Source of the DNA: Hymenobacter sp. PAMC 26628
Lineage (GTDB): Bacteria; Bacteroidota; Bacteroidia; Cytophagales; Hymenobacteraceae
Assembly: GCF_001562275.1 (NCBI RefSeq)
Contig: NZ_CP014304.1
Coordinates: forward strand, 2,480,001 to 2,544,000
DNA: 64,000 bases
Direction of reading: 5' to 3'
Shown here: piece after piece, positions 52,691 to 61,719 of the stretch
Layout: every line of letters begins with the position of its first letter
Position numbering within the stretch: the first letter of the stretch is position 1
Notes under the pieces: generated by a model
Seen by the model: the letters and a program-made list of their open reading frames with translations, nothing else
What the model was told of the DNA's origin: nothing
Databases searched by the model: none
Translations under genes and position numbers: made by a program

Positions 52691-52704
52691 ATCCTTGGCT
52701 ATTA

Positions 52705-52760
52705 GCCACTCAAAAAAAAGCCCTGGCTGCCCGCGCAGCCGGGGCTTTTTCGTGAGTGGC
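52705..52760 (+). terminator. Intrinsic terminator of pckA
   Basis: GCCACTCA, an A-run, and AGCCC...GGCTGC pair with GCAGCC...GGGGCT, a T-run and TGAGTGGC, with a four-base loop. One mismatch and a small bulge are present. Confidence 0.88.
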
Positions 52761-52815
52761 GCAACCCCTGGCCGCGGGCGCGGTCTATGGGCGTGCGCCG
52801 GGGCCCCGGCTGCGC

Positions 52816-52823
52816 TAATTTTG
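52816..52823 (+). promoter_or_regulatory. -7 box (TAATTTTG) of the S1/P1 nuclease gene
   Basis: Perfect TAnnTTTG, 15 bases from the ATG at 52839, directly after the pckA terminator. Confidence 0.65.
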
Positions 52824-52838
52824 GGCTTTTCGCTTCTT

Positions 52839-53633
52839 ATGATTCGTTTTCGTCTCCTACCGCTTCTCCTTTTAACCCTCGCACCCGCCCGCCTTTGGGC
52901 CTGGGGCGTGGAAGGCCACCGCGCCGTGGGCCGTTTGGCCGAGCACCACCTTACCAGCCAAGCGCGCCGCGCGGTGCACGAGTTGCTGGGCACCGAAACC
53001 GTGACGCTGGTGAGCACCTGGGCCGACGAAATCCTGTACCCGTCCGTGCCCGAGTTCAAGGGCACCAATGCGTGGCACTACGTGAACAGCCCCGCTGGCC
53101 TCGGCCACGACCAGTACGTGCAGGACCTGAAGGCCCAAACCACCCCCAACGCCTACCGCGCGCTGCTCGACAACCTGGCCATCCTGAAGGACAAGTCCAA
53201 GCCCAAGGCCGACCGGGCGGTGGCCCTGAAGTTCGTCATCCACCTCGTGGGCGACGTGCACCAGCCCCTGCACGCCGGCCGCCTCGAAGACAAGGGCGGC
53301 AACGCCATCAAGCTGACCTACCACGGCAAGGAAACCAACCTGCACAGCCTCTGGGACAGCGGCCTGCTGGATTACCAGGGCCTGAGCTACTCCGAAATGG
53401 GCCAGCAGTACGACGACGTGCCCAAGGCCCAGCAGCGCCAATGGCAGCGCGACGACGTGGCCCAGTGGCTGTGGGAATCGTACCAGCTCAGCGAGCAGAT
53501 TTACGCCGAAGCCGCCCAAAACCCCACTGGCTTCGACTACCGCTACTACCCCGAGCACGGGCCTCAGGTGCAGCGGCGCATCCAGCAAGCCGGCCTGCGC
53601 CTAGCCGCCGTGCTGAACGAGGCGTTGAAATAG
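52839..53633 (+). CDS. S1/P1-type zinc nuclease, exported
   Basis: A 264-residue nuclease. The signal peptide ends LWA and the mature protein begins WGVEGHRAVG; in this family the N-terminal Trp itself binds zinc, so correct cleavage is needed. Further ligands are in AWHYVNSP, VIHLVGDVHQPLH and NLHSLWDSG. It degrades single-stranded nucleic acids or releases phosphate from nucleotides outside the cytoplasm, supplying nucleosides or phosphate. The ATG at 52839 is used. rsmE starts 38 bases downstream. Confidence 0.93.
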   Translation: MIRFRLLPLLLLTLAPARLWAWGVEGHRAVGRLAEHHLTSQARRAVHELLGTETVTLVSTWADEILYPSVPEFKGTNAWHYVNSPAGLGHDQYVQDLKAQTTPNAYRALLDNLAILKDKSKPKADRAVALKFVIHLVGDVHQPLHAGRLEDKGGNAIKLTYHGKETNLHSLWDSGLLDYQGLSYSEMGQQYDDVPKAQQRQWQRDDVAQWLWESYQLSEQIYAEAAQNPTGFDYRYYPEHGPQVQRRIQQAGLRLAAVLNEALK

Positions 53634-53671
53634 CGCGCCGGGGCCCCCGGTTTGGCCGACCTTTGCGCCCC

Positions 53672-54379
53672 ATGCTGACCTGCTACGCCCCCGACCTGCG
53701 CCCCGGCCAACCGGCCTATACCCTCTCCGAAGAAGAAAGCAAGCACGCCGTGCGCGTGCTGCGCCTGGGCCCCGGTGCCCCCGTGGCCCTCGTGGACGGC
53801 CGCGGGGGCCGCTACCAAGCGGTGGTGGCCGACGCCAACCCCAAGCGCTGCCAGCTGCGCCTCACTGCCCACGAAGCCGTGCCGCCCCGCCCCTACCTCA
53901 CCCACGTGGCCGTGGCCCCCACCAAAAACCTCGACCGCCTGGAGTGGTTCGTCGAAAAGGCCGTGGAGGTGGGCGTGGACCGCATTTCCTTCCTGCGCTG
54001 CGCCCGCTCCGAGCGCCGCGAGCTGAAGCTGGAGCGCCTCGAAAAAATCGCCGTCAGCGCCCTCAAGCAGTCGGGCCAAGCGTGGCTGCCGCAGCTTGAC
54101 GAACTGACGGATTTTGCGCCTTTTGTGGCCGCCGCCGAGGCCGCCACCACCTTCATTGCGCACCTGGAAGCAGGCGAGCGCACGGCCCTGGCGCAGGTGG
54201 CCGCCGCGGGCACCGGCTGCTGCGTGCTCATTGGGCCGGAAGGCGACTTTACCCCGGAGGAAATTGCGCTGGCGCTCGGCCGCGGCATTCGGCCCGTGAC
54301 GCTGGGGGCCTCCCGGCTGCGCACCGAAACGGCGGCGCTGGCAGCGGTTTTCACGGCGCACATCGCCCGGGAAATCTAA
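53672..54379 (+). CDS. rsmE: 16S rRNA m3U1498 methyltransferase
   Basis: SPOUT methyltransferase of 235 residues with a PUA-like N-terminal domain (ESKHAVRVLRLGPG) and the knotted SAM site LIGPEGDFTPEEI and LGASRLRTETAALAA. It modifies 16S rRNA in the decoding centre. A near -7 box (GACCTTTG) at 53658-53665 lies just ahead of the ATG at 53672. It follows the nuclease gene but probably has its own promoter. Confidence 0.95.
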   Translation: MLTCYAPDLRPGQPAYTLSEEESKHAVRVLRLGPGAPVALVDGRGGRYQAVVADANPKRCQLRLTAHEAVPPRPYLTHVAVAPTKNLDRLEWFVEKAVEVGVDRISFLRCARSERRELKLERLEKIAVSALKQSGQAWLPQLDELTDFAPFVAAAEAATTFIAHLEAGERTALAQVAAAGTGCCVLIGPEGDFTPEEIALALGRGIRPVTLGASRLRTETAALAAVFTAHIAREI

Positions 54380-54487
54380 CCGCCCCATTCGCCGGAATTT
54401 AAGCCGAACTTAGGGCCTGCAACGGCCTGCGCCGCGCCGGGGCCGTGCCCCGGCTCCGTGCTGCCACCCGGTCCCCGTATCCCGCCC

Positions 54488-56464
54488 ATGCGTCTGATAA
54501 CAAGCTTTTTAATTGGCTGGCTGCTGTGCAGCGGGGCCGCCCAGGCGCAACGCGCCGTCCGGCTAAAATCGCCCGATGGGCAGCTGGTTTTTACCTTTCG
54601 CCTCACGCCCCGGGCCCCGGTGTATCAAGTCAGCCTGGCGGGCCAGCCGGTCGTGGCCGAATCGGCGCTGGGCTTGGTATTCAAGGAAGGCGGGCCCTTT
54701 TCGGCGGGCCTCAAACTGCTGAGCGCTAGGCCCTCCCAAACCGACGAAACCTACGCGCTGCCCGTGGGCAAGAACAGCCGGGTGCGCAACCACTACCGCC
54801 AGGTGGTGCTGGCCTTGCAAGAAAAAGCCGGGGCCCGGCGGCAAGTGAACGTGGTGGTGCGGGCGTTCGACGACGGCTTGGCGTTCCGCTACGAATTTCC
54901 GGCGCAGAAAAACTGGGCGTCCTACGTCCTCACCGAGGAAAACTCAACCTTCAACCTGGCCGGCAACCCCACGGTGCTCACGCTGTTCCGGGAAAATTAC
55001 ACCACCTCGCACGAGGGCCTGTACAGCCGCCTGCCGCTGGCTAAAATCCAGGCAGACACGCTGATGGACCTGCCGACGCTGTTCGAGCTGCCGGGCCGCG
55101 CCTACCTGGCCATTACCGAAGCGGCCGTGCGCGACTACGCCACCCTGTATTTGGCCAAGCACGACGGCGTACTCACGAGCCGCCTCTCGCCGCTGCCGGG
55201 CCAAACCGACGTAAAGGTCGTGGCCGCGCTGCCGCACCGCAGCCCGTGGCGCGTGCTGCTGCTGGGCCGCCGGGTAGAAACGCTGCTGGAATCGAACATC
55301 GTTGCCAGCCTCAACGAGCCCCCGGCCATTCAGGACTTTAGCTGGCTCCGGCCGGGCCTCAGCACCTTTCACTGGTGGAACGGCGACGTGGTGCCCGACA
55401 CCACCTTCAGCCCGGGCCTGAACTTTGAGACCAACAAGTACTACATTGACTTCTGCGCCCGCCACGGGCTGGCCTACCACAGCGTCATCGGCTACGGCGG
55501 TGTGGCTTGGTACGTGAACGACGGCATCAGCTACGCCCCGGGGCCCCATTCCGACGTAACGCGCCCGGTGCCGAGCCTCGACATGCAGCAGGTTTGCGAC
55601 TACGCCAAGAGCAAGGGCGTGGGCATTCGCGTGTGGGTGCACTGGCAGCCGTTCTACGCGCAGCTCGACAAGGCCCTGGCGCAGTTTGAGGCCTGGGGCG
55701 TGCAGGGCATGATGGTCGATTTCATGGACCGCGACGACCAGCAGATGGTGAACATGCAGGAGGAAATGCTGCGCAAGGCGGCCCAGCACCACCTGCACAT
55801 CCAGTTCCACGGGGCCGCCAAGCCCACCGGCCTGGCCCGCACCTACCCCAACGAGTTCACCCGCGAGGGCACCCTCAACTACGAAAACAACAAGTGGGCG
55901 GGGCCCATGCTGCCCGACCACGACCTGAACATGCCCTTCACCCGGGGCCTGGCCGGGCCCACCGACTACCACCTCGGCGGCTTCCGGGCCGTGCCCTTGG
56001 CCCAGTTCAAGCCCCAGCAAACCCGGCCCCTGATGGTGGGCACCCGCTGCCACATGCTGGCCATGTACGTGGTGCTGGAAAGCCCGCTGGGCCTGGTGTG
56101 CGACTACCCCGCGGCCTACGAAAACCAGCCCGGTTTCGAGTTCATCACGGCCCTGCCCACGGTGTGGGACGAAACCCGCGTGCCGCAAGCCGCCGTGGGC
56201 CAGTACGCCTGCTTCGCCCGCCGCCGGGGCCCCGACTGGTACGTGGGCACCATCAACAGCAGCGAAGCCCGCACCCTGGCCCTCAAGCTGGATTTCCTAC
56301 CCGCTGGCGAGTACGAGGCTACTTTATTTGGCGACGCGCCGGACGTGGCCACCGACCCCAACCACCTGGTGAAGCAAACCCGCCGGGTGCGCCGCAGCGA
56401 CGTGGTGGAGCTGAACCTGGCGGCCGGCGGCGGGCAGGTGATGGTGCTCAGAAAGCAGCGGTAA
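54488..56464 (+). CDS. Glycoside hydrolase family 97 protein (alpha-galactosidase-like)
   Basis: A 658-residue exported enzyme with signal peptide MRLITSFLIGWLLCSGAAQA. It has an N-terminal beta-sandwich (about 25-290), a (beta/alpha)8 barrel with HWWNGDVVPDTTF, and MMVDFMDRDDQ (D411), the place of the retaining-type nucleophile in GH97 alpha-galactosidases. A C-terminal beta domain closes it. It cleaves alpha-linked sugars in the periplasm. The ATG at 54488 is used rather than a GTG at 54458. Its last 17 bases overlap the convergent membrane-protein gene. Confidence 0.92.
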   Translation: MRLITSFLIGWLLCSGAAQAQRAVRLKSPDGQLVFTFRLTPRAPVYQVSLAGQPVVAESALGLVFKEGGPFSAGLKLLSARPSQTDETYALPVGKNSRVRNHYRQVVLALQEKAGARRQVNVVVRAFDDGLAFRYEFPAQKNWASYVLTEENSTFNLAGNPTVLTLFRENYTTSHEGLYSRLPLAKIQADTLMDLPTLFELPGRAYLAITEAAVRDYATLYLAKHDGVLTSRLSPLPGQTDVKVVAALPHRSPWRVLLLGRRVETLLESNIVASLNEPPAIQDFSWLRPGLSTFHWWNGDVVPDTTFSPGLNFETNKYYIDFCARHGLAYHSVIGYGGVAWYVNDGISYAPGPHSDVTRPVPSLDMQQVCDYAKSKGVGIRVWVHWQPFYAQLDKALAQFEAWGVQGMMVDFMDRDDQQMVNMQEEMLRKAAQHHLHIQFHGAAKPTGLARTYPNEFTREGTLNYENNKWAGPMLPDHDLNMPFTRGLAGPTDYHLGGFRAVPLAQFKPQQTRPLMVGTRCHMLAMYVVLESPLGLVCDYPAAYENQPGFEFITALPTVWDETRVPQAAVGQYACFARRRGPDWYVGTINSSEARTLALKLDFLPAGEYEATLFGDAPDVATDPNHLVKQTRRVRRSDVVELNLAAGGGQVMVLRKQR

Positions 56465-57119
56465 TCAGGGACTTCGGCGCTACCAACTGCCGGATGGTAG
56501 CCAAATGCGCCAGCAGCACCAAGGGCACCGCGCACCCGGGCAGGAACACGAACGGGAAGTGCAGAATGGCCACATTAGGCTGCTCGAAGGCAAACCGTTG
56601 GATGGGCGAAGGTGCCGACAGCACGGCGGTTACCACAATGTTGAGGAGCGAGCCGAGGCAAACGACGTTCCACGCCAGAAGCCCCCGGGGCCCCAGGCGC
56701 TTGGCCACGAAGGCGAGGTAGTACACAATGGGCGCCGTCAGGCCCGCCAGCACGTCCCAGTTGGGCCCCTCAAACGTCATCAGCTGCGGCACGGCTTTGT
56801 GCAGAAACAGGCCCGGCAGCACCAGCTCCACGGGCACGCGCACCACGTGCAGCAGCGTGAGCGTTTCGAGGCGCAGCCCGTCGAGGAACCGCCGGCCGCC
56901 GGCGGTGGCAAACAGCCCGGCAATGGCCAGCAGCGGGGGCCCCAGCAGCAGGGCCAGCCGCGGCTGCCCGGCCGCGGTGTTGGCATAAAAGCCGCTGCGC
57001 GCCACCGCGCCTTGCAGCAGCAGCAGCCACGCCAGCACCACCAGCAACGACCGCTGGGAACGGCGCGTGGCCCGGTAAAACAGCCAGACCGCGAGGCCGG
57101 TAGTCAGGCCAAAGGCCAC
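56448..57119 (-). CDS. Integral membrane protein, hypothetical, probable GTG start
   Basis: A 223-residue protein with five to six hydrophobic helices (for example LLVVLAWLLLLQGAVARSG and PNVAILHFPFVFLPGCAVPLVLLAHL). No ATG is available in frame near the start of the hydrophobic region; the GTG at 57117-57119 is the best choice, with a weak -7-like TTCCTTTG upstream. The family is not known to me. Its 3' end overlaps the GH97 gene by 17 bases, an unusual convergent overlap. The Crp/Fnr gene ends 116 bases upstream. Confidence 0.65.
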   Translation of the reverse strand: MAFGLTTGLAVWLFYRATRRSQRSLLVVLAWLLLLQGAVARSGFYANTAAGQPRLALLLGPPLLAIAGLFATAGGRRFLDGLRLETLTLLHVVRVPVELVLPGLFLHKAVPQLMTFEGPNWDVLAGLTAPIVYYLAFVAKRLGPRGLLAWNVVCLGSLLNIVVTAVLSAPSPIQRFAFEQPNVAILHFPFVFLPGCAVPLVLLAHLATIRQLVAPKSLITAAF

Positions 57120-57235
57120 GCCGAGGGAGAAGGCACGTTTTCCATTGCAGCGGTTGGGTAGGAGAATGACGCTGCAAAGGAACCGGGCGGCCCGGGGCCC
57201 CCGCTTGCCAAATGGCAAGAAAAGAAGGGCCCTGG

Positions 57236-57823
57236 TTATTTCTTGGCGGGGCCCTTGCGGATGCGGCTCAGCGAGGTGTCGGTGGTGCTCAGGTAGGAGG
57301 CGATGTGCTTGAGCGGCGCGTGCTGCGCAATTTCGGGGTGGGCGCGGATCAGGTGCTCGTAGCGGGCGGCAGCCGGCTCGGTAATGGCGGCCAGCATCCG
57401 GTCTTTGAGGGCCGCAAAGCCGCCCACGAGCACGCCCCGCCCAAACTCCCGGAACTCGCTGCGCGCGTGAAAAAGGGCGTTCAGCTGCTGGAAGCTCAGG
57501 CCCCAGCCCGCGCAATCGGTCAGGGCCTGGATGGACTCGCGGGCGGGCGGGCGGTTAAAAAACGACGCCACCTCGAACACAACCTGCCCGCCAGTGTAAA
57601 ACCCGGTCGTGACGTCGTTGCCGTCCGGGTCGTGCACAAAGGCCCGCAGCAGCCCGTGGTCGAGGAAAAGATAATCGTCGCTGATGCGGCCGGCTTGCAG
57701 CAGAAACTGGTGCTTTTCCAGCGTTCTGGGCGTGAAGTGCGCCGCGATTTCCACAGCTTGCGGAGGCGCGATTGTGCCCGTGCTTTGCAAGAAGGAGAGT
57801 AGGTTGGCGTTGGTCGGGTCCAC
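57236..57823 (-). CDS. Crp/Fnr family regulator, GTG start
   Basis: A 195-residue regulator with a cyclic-nucleotide-binding fold (RTLEKHQFLLQAGRISDDYLF, then GNDVTTGFYTGGQVVFEV) and a C-terminal winged helix ending HIASYLSTTDTSLSRIRK, the recognition helix. Proteins of this Bacteroidota class usually lack canonical cAMP contacts, so the ligand is uncertain. The start is GTG at 57821-57823 (VDPTNANLLSFL); the longer reading is antisense to the DUF4159 gene and implausible. It is divergent from that gene. Confidence 0.88.
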   Translation of the reverse strand: MDPTNANLLSFLQSTGTIAPPQAVEIAAHFTPRTLEKHQFLLQAGRISDDYLFLDHGLLRAFVHDPDGNDVTTGFYTGGQVVFEVASFFNRPPARESIQALTDCAGWGLSFQQLNALFHARSEFREFGRGVLVGGFAALKDRMLAAITEPAAARYEHLIRAHPEIAQHAPLKHIASYLSTTDTSLSRIRKGPAKK

Positions 57824-57983
57824 TGCTGGCCGGGGCGGGAAGAAACCCCGGGCGCAAAATACCGCCGCGCGGCGGCGCGGGACCCCAGGGCCCTGCACCA
57901 GCGATTCTGGCCATTTCCCCGAACTTTCGGGCCCGGTGCCGCCTTTGCAATCCATTCGGGCCCGCTTTCCTTCCTGCGCTACT

Positions 57984-58655
57984 ATGCTGAAACACCTGCT
58001 CCTCGCTGCTGCCCTGCTCCTCACCGCCACGGCCGCCGCGCCGGCGCCGGGGGCCCCCAGCTTCCGCATCGCCAAGCTGCACTACGGCGGCGGGGGCGAC
58101 TGGTACGCCAACAAAACCAGCCTGCCGAACCTCATCAGCTTCTGCAACCAGGCGCTGCACACCAACATCGCGCCCGACGAGGCCACCGTGGAGCTGGATT
58201 CGCCGGAGCTGCTCGACTACCCGTTTGTGCATATGACGGGCCACGGCAACGTGAGCTTTACGGCCGCCGAGGCCCAGAACCTGCGGCGCTACCTCATCGG
58301 CGGCGGCTTCCTGCACATCGACGACAACTACGGACTCGACAAGTTCATCCGGCCCGAGATGAAGAAAGTCTTTCCCGAACTGGAATTCGTGGAGCTGCCC
58401 TACTCCCACCCCATTTACCACCAGAAATACCCGTTTCCGCACGGCCTGCCCAAGGTGCACGAGCACGATGGCAAACGCGCCCAGGGCTTTGGCCTCGTGT
58501 ACAAAGGCCGTCTGGTGTGCTTCTACAGCTTCGAGTGCGACCTGGGCAACGGCTGGGAAGACGTGGGCACCTACCCCGAAGACCCGCCCGCCGTGCACGA
58601 CGCGGCCCTGCGCATGGGCGCCAACCTGGTGAGCTACGCCCTCACGCAGGACTAA
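57984..58655 (+). CDS. DUF4159 domain protein, exported
   Basis: A 223-residue protein with signal peptide MLKHLLLAAALLLTATAAA. The DUF4159 domain covers the rest, with HYGGGGDWYANKTS, LDYPFVHMTGHGNVSF and GGFLHIDDNYG. The fold is class I glutaminase-like, but the nucleophile is not evident. Function is unknown; the family often lies in gene clusters with MoxR and DUF58 proteins, absent here. The ATG at 57984 is used. Convergent with the next gene, 13 bases apart. Confidence 0.88.
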   Translation: MLKHLLLAAALLLTATAAAPAPGAPSFRIAKLHYGGGGDWYANKTSLPNLISFCNQALHTNIAPDEATVELDSPELLDYPFVHMTGHGNVSFTAAEAQNLRRYLIGGGFLHIDDNYGLDKFIRPEMKKVFPELEFVELPYSHPIYHQKYPFPHGLPKVHEHDGKRAQGFGLVYKGRLVCFYSFECDLGNGWEDVGTYPEDPPAVHDAALRMGANLVSYALTQD

Positions 58656-58668
58656 TTAGGGCCCCGGT

Positions 58669-59244
58669 TCACCAAATCCGCCGGTTCAGAATTTCGCTGA
58701 GCACGAAGGCCGCGCGCACGTTGGCGGGCTGAGCCAGGAGGCGGCGCACGGCGGTGCCAGTGCTTTCGGCAGCCGGCGCGGGCGCAAACGGCCGGTAGGT
58801 AGCATCGGGCTGGGCCGTCACCACGGCGCGGGGCAGGTTGGCCCCGCGTTGCACCACGGGCGTGGCCGGGCTGAGGGGCCGGGCCGTGGCCGGCGCTTCC
58901 AGCGAGGTGAGGCGGCGCAGCGGGCGGCGCGGGTGGCGCTCCTGCGGGCGGGCTACGGGCATGGGCCGGCTGCCCAGCGTACTGGGGCGGGCCGCTGGGC
59001 CGGCGGGCGCGGGCAGAAACTGGCCGGTGGCGGGAGCCGCGGGGGCCCCGGGGTCAGCGGCGTTGCGGGCCTGCATCTGCTTCAGCAGCTCCTGAAACGA
59101 GGCGGTGGGCAAGGCGGGCACGGCTGGCGTGCGGGGCCGCTCGCGGGACTCCTGGGCGGCGGTGGCGCGCATTTTCTGCACCATGCGGTACACGAAGGCC
59201 CCGAGGCCCAGCGCAATCCAGAGCAGCGTTTGCGCCTTTTCCAT
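58669..59244 (-). CDS. Single-helix Pro/Ala-rich hypothetical protein
   Basis: A 191-residue protein with one N-terminal membrane helix (TLLWIALGLGAFVYRMV, about 6-22), a basic stretch, a Pro/Ala/Arg-rich disordered middle, and a C-terminal block VRAAFVLSEILNRRIW that looks like a conserved short motif of Bacteroidota proteins. A near -7 box (TACCTTTA, 59249-59256) is just upstream. It is probably membrane tethered with the bulk in the cytoplasm. Function unknown. Confidence 0.7.
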   Translation of the reverse strand: MEKAQTLLWIALGLGAFVYRMVQKMRATAAQESRERPRTPAVPALPTASFQELLKQMQARNAADPGAPAAPATGQFLPAPAGPAARPSTLGSRPMPVARPQERHPRRPLRRLTSLEAPATARPLSPATPVVQRGANLPRAVVTAQPDATYRPFAPAPAAESTGTAVRRLLAQPANVRAAFVLSEILNRRIW

Positions 59245-59276
59245 GCGCTAAAGGTAGCGGCGGGGCCCCGAATTAA

Positions 59277-59849
59277 TCAGCGCACGCCCTGGGCAGGGAA
59301 GCGGCCGGTTTTGGTGCGGTAGAAGGCCTTGATTTTTTCCTCGTCGGCGGCGTAATCACCGCTCGGGTACACGGCCGGGCCAATGCCGGCTTCCTTGTTT
59401 TTGTAGTCCAAATAGCCCAGCCGGATGGGCACGTGCGCGGCCGAAGCGGCGAAGTAATAGCCTTTGCGCCAGCGCGGCTGGTACTTGCGGGTGCCCTCGG
59501 GGGTGATAAGAATCACCAGCTCGTCGTGGGCGTTGAAGAGCTCGGCCATGCCCTCCACGAGGCTGTTGTTCTTGGTGCGGTCCACGGCCAGGCCACCCAC
59601 CGAGCGCACCAGTCCCCCGAGCAGCCAGTGGTCGGTCCACTCCTTTTTCACGGTGAAGCGCACGTCCACGTCCATCAGGTAAAACGCAGCGCGGGCGTAA
59701 ATCAGGTCCCAGTTGCTGGTGTGGGGCGCCGCAATCATCATGCTTTTCTTGATGTCGGGGTTGGCCAGCTGGCCCAGTTTCCAGCCCGATACCCAGAACA
59801 CGAATTTGGCGATGTAGAACCAGACGGTAGAGGTTTTGCGGGCGGGCAT
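59277..59849 (-). CDS. 1-acyl-sn-glycerol-3-phosphate acyltransferase-like protein
   Basis: A 190-residue PlsC-family acyltransferase acting at the inner membrane. The catalytic HX4D motif is H43...D48 in APHTSNWD, and PEGTRKYQPRW carries the phosphate-binding motif. It is shorter than classical PlsC and starts MPARKTSTVWFY with one amphipathic helix, so it may act on a different acceptor. The patatin-like gene ends 51 bases upstream on the same strand, suggesting lipid remodelling. Confidence 0.88.
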   Translation of the reverse strand: MPARKTSTVWFYIAKFVFWVSGWKLGQLANPDIKKSMMIAAPHTSNWDLIYARAAFYLMDVDVRFTVKKEWTDHWLLGGLVRSVGGLAVDRTKNNSLVEGMAELFNAHDELVILITPEGTRKYQPRWRKGYYFAASAAHVPIRLGYLDYKNKEAGIGPAVYPSGDYAADEEKIKAFYRTKTGRFPAQGVR

Positions 59850-59900
59850 TGGCTAAAACAAGGGGGTGGGTGGGAACGCAAAGGTAAAGCGCGGGCCCCC

Positions 59901-60695
59901 TCAGGCCAGCAGGGCGCGCAGCTCGGCCGCCCGGCCCAGGGTGTAGCGGTGGCCCACCTCAAACAGCTCGGCGCCCTTGCGGTAATCGAGCGGGCGGTAG
60001 TGGCGCAGCTCGGGCGGCTCGAGCAGCAGGGCGCACTGGGCCTTGCGGGCGCTGGTATTGGCGTTGATGGCCAGCTGCAACGTGCGCTCCACCAGCCGGC
60101 GCAGCGTAGGAATGTGGGCCGCCCGGTTGAGGGGGTTACAGTGCACGCCCACCACCGGGGCCCCGCCGGAGAGCAGCGGCTCGACGGGCAAATTGTTGAG
60201 CAGGCCCCCATCCACGAGCTGGCGGCCCTGGTACTCCACGGCCCGGTACACGATGGGCACCGCCGACGAGGCCAGCAGCGCCGGCAGCAGCGGCCCCGCG
60301 CTGAAGTAGACCGACTCGCCCGCCATCAAGTCGGTGGCGACCAGCGTGAGGGGCAGCCGCAACTCCTCGAACTGCACGTGGGGCCCCAAATGGCTGGCCA
60401 TCAGGGCTTCCACCGCATCGAGCCCCAGCAGCCCCAGCCGGCTGAACACCGGCCGCGTGAGCCGGGCCACGTTGGTGCCGAGCAGCAGCCGCAAAATCTC
60501 GCGCGGCGGAAAGCCGGCCGCGTAAAACGCCCCCGCAATGCCCCCCGAGCTGACGCCCGCCAGCCGCCCCACCGGCAGGCCCAGCTCGTCGAGGGCGGCC
60601 AGTACGCCCAGGTGCGCAATTCCCCGCGCCCCGCCGCCCGACAGGGCCAGGGCCAGCGCGGGGGTTGGAGAAGCGGCGGCGGCGGGGTACGGCAT
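59901..60695 (-). CDS. Patatin-like phospholipase
   Basis: A 264-residue acyl hydrolase with the oxyanion motif GGGARG (20-25), the nucleophile serine S49 in GVSSG and the Asp in VDGGLLNN, a Ser-Asp dyad. No signal peptide is present, so it is probably cytoplasmic, in line with RssA-like enzymes. The ATG at 60693-60695 is used. Genes on both sides encode lipid-related enzymes (acyltransferase, MBL hydrolase), so it probably takes part in membrane lipid turnover. Confidence 0.92.
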   Translation of the reverse strand: MPYPAAAASPTPALALALSGGGARGIAHLGVLAALDELGLPVGRLAGVSSGGIAGAFYAAGFPPREILRLLLGTNVARLTRPVFSRLGLLGLDAVEALMASHLGPHVQFEELRLPLTLVATDLMAGESVYFSAGPLLPALLASSAVPIVYRAVEYQGRQLVDGGLLNNLPVEPLLSGGAPVVGVHCNPLNRAAHIPTLRRLVERTLQLAINANTSARKAQCALLLEPPELRHYRPLDYRKGAELFEVGHRYTLGRAAELRALLA

Positions 60696-60766
60696 GGCGG
60701 GCGCTAACGAAGCAAAGAGAAACCGGTAAAAATCAGGGCCCCGGCGGGCCGGCACGGGGGCCCTGC

Positions 60767-61615
60767 TTACCCCAAATCGGCCACCCGCAGGCGCTCGGCC
60801 AGGCCCACGCCGCGGTCGGTGGCCTGCACGGTGCAGGCCTCGGTGAGGTGGTCGTGCTGGAGCAGCAGCACCCAGTTTTCGGCGGCGGCACGGGCCAGCA
60901 CGGCTTCTTTTTCGGCCAGCGTCACCAGCGGGCGCATGTCGTAGCCCATTACGTAGGGCAGCGGCAAATGGGCCGCGCTGGGCAGCAAATCGGACATAAA
61001 CGCCAGCGTGCGCCCCTTGTATTCCACCACGGGCACCATCAATTTCTCGGTGTGCCCGTCGGCAAACAGCAGCTCGCGGAACGGCAGCCCGGGGGGCACC
61101 CCGGTGGCGGGGTCGATAAAGCGCAGCTGGCCGCTTTCCTGGAGCGGCAGGATGTTTTCGGCCAGGAAGCTGGCTTTTTCGCGCGGGTTGGGGTGGGTGG
61201 CCCAGTCCCAATGCGCCTGGTTGCTCCAGTACGTGGCGTTGGGGAAGGCCGGCGCCAGGGCCCCGTCGGGCCGGCGCACCACCGCCCCGCCCACGTGGTC
61301 GAAGTGCAAATGCGTTAGAAACACGTCCGTGATGTCGGCCCGCGCAAAGCCCAAGGCCCCCAGCGACTGGTCGAGCACGCCGGCAGGCTGGTAATCGACG
61401 CGGCTGAAAAACTTCGCGTCCTGCTTGTCGCCCAGGCCCGTGTCGATGAGCGTCAGGCGGTTCCCTTCTTCGATAAGCAACGAGCGCATGGCCCAGGTGC
61501 ACAGGTTGTTGGCATCGGCGGGGTAAACTTTCTGCCACATCGACTTGGGCACCACCCCGAACATGGCGCCGCCATCGAGCTTGAACAAACCGGTATCAAC
61601 TGCGTGAATCTGCAT
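60767..61615 (-). CDS. MBL fold metallohydrolase
   Basis: A 282-residue metallo-beta-lactamase-fold enzyme with the metal motif HLHFDHVGG, LIDTGLGD before it, ADGHTEK and a late His in LLQHDH. The substrate is unknown; the pattern resembles quorum-quenching lactonases (AttM/AiiA group) or related hydrolases, but the match is not decisive. The start MQIHAVDTGLFKLDGG at 61613-61615 is used. An accA terminator lies upstream, so it has its own promoter. Confidence 0.88.
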   Translation of the reverse strand: MQIHAVDTGLFKLDGGAMFGVVPKSMWQKVYPADANNLCTWAMRSLLIEEGNRLTLIDTGLGDKQDAKFFSRVDYQPAGVLDQSLGALGFARADITDVFLTHLHFDHVGGAVVRRPDGALAPAFPNATYWSNQAHWDWATHPNPREKASFLAENILPLQESGQLRFIDPATGVPPGLPFRELLFADGHTEKLMVPVVEYKGRTLAFMSDLLPSAAHLPLPYVMGYDMRPLVTLAEKEAVLARAAAENWVLLLQHDHLTEACTVQATDRGVGLAERLRVADLG

Positions 61616-61652
61616 GGTAAAAAGCGAAGTAGTGGGTGGGAACGCACGGCAA

Positions 61653-61698
61653 GAAACGAAAGAGCCCGTTTGGAAGCCGCAACTGCTCCCAAACGGGC
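61653..61698 (-). terminator. Intrinsic terminator of accA
   Basis: GCCCGTTTGG (61664-61673) pairs with CCAAACGGGC (61689-61698). On the minus strand a T-rich stretch follows. Confidence 0.85.
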
Positions 61699-61719
61699 CT
61701 TTTGGTACTCGCCAATTAT

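Noticed and set aside
50990..53068. 692-codon minus-strand reading frame opposite pckA
   Set aside because: High GC makes long antisense frames common; the pckA side has full family conservation and this side has no recognisable domain.
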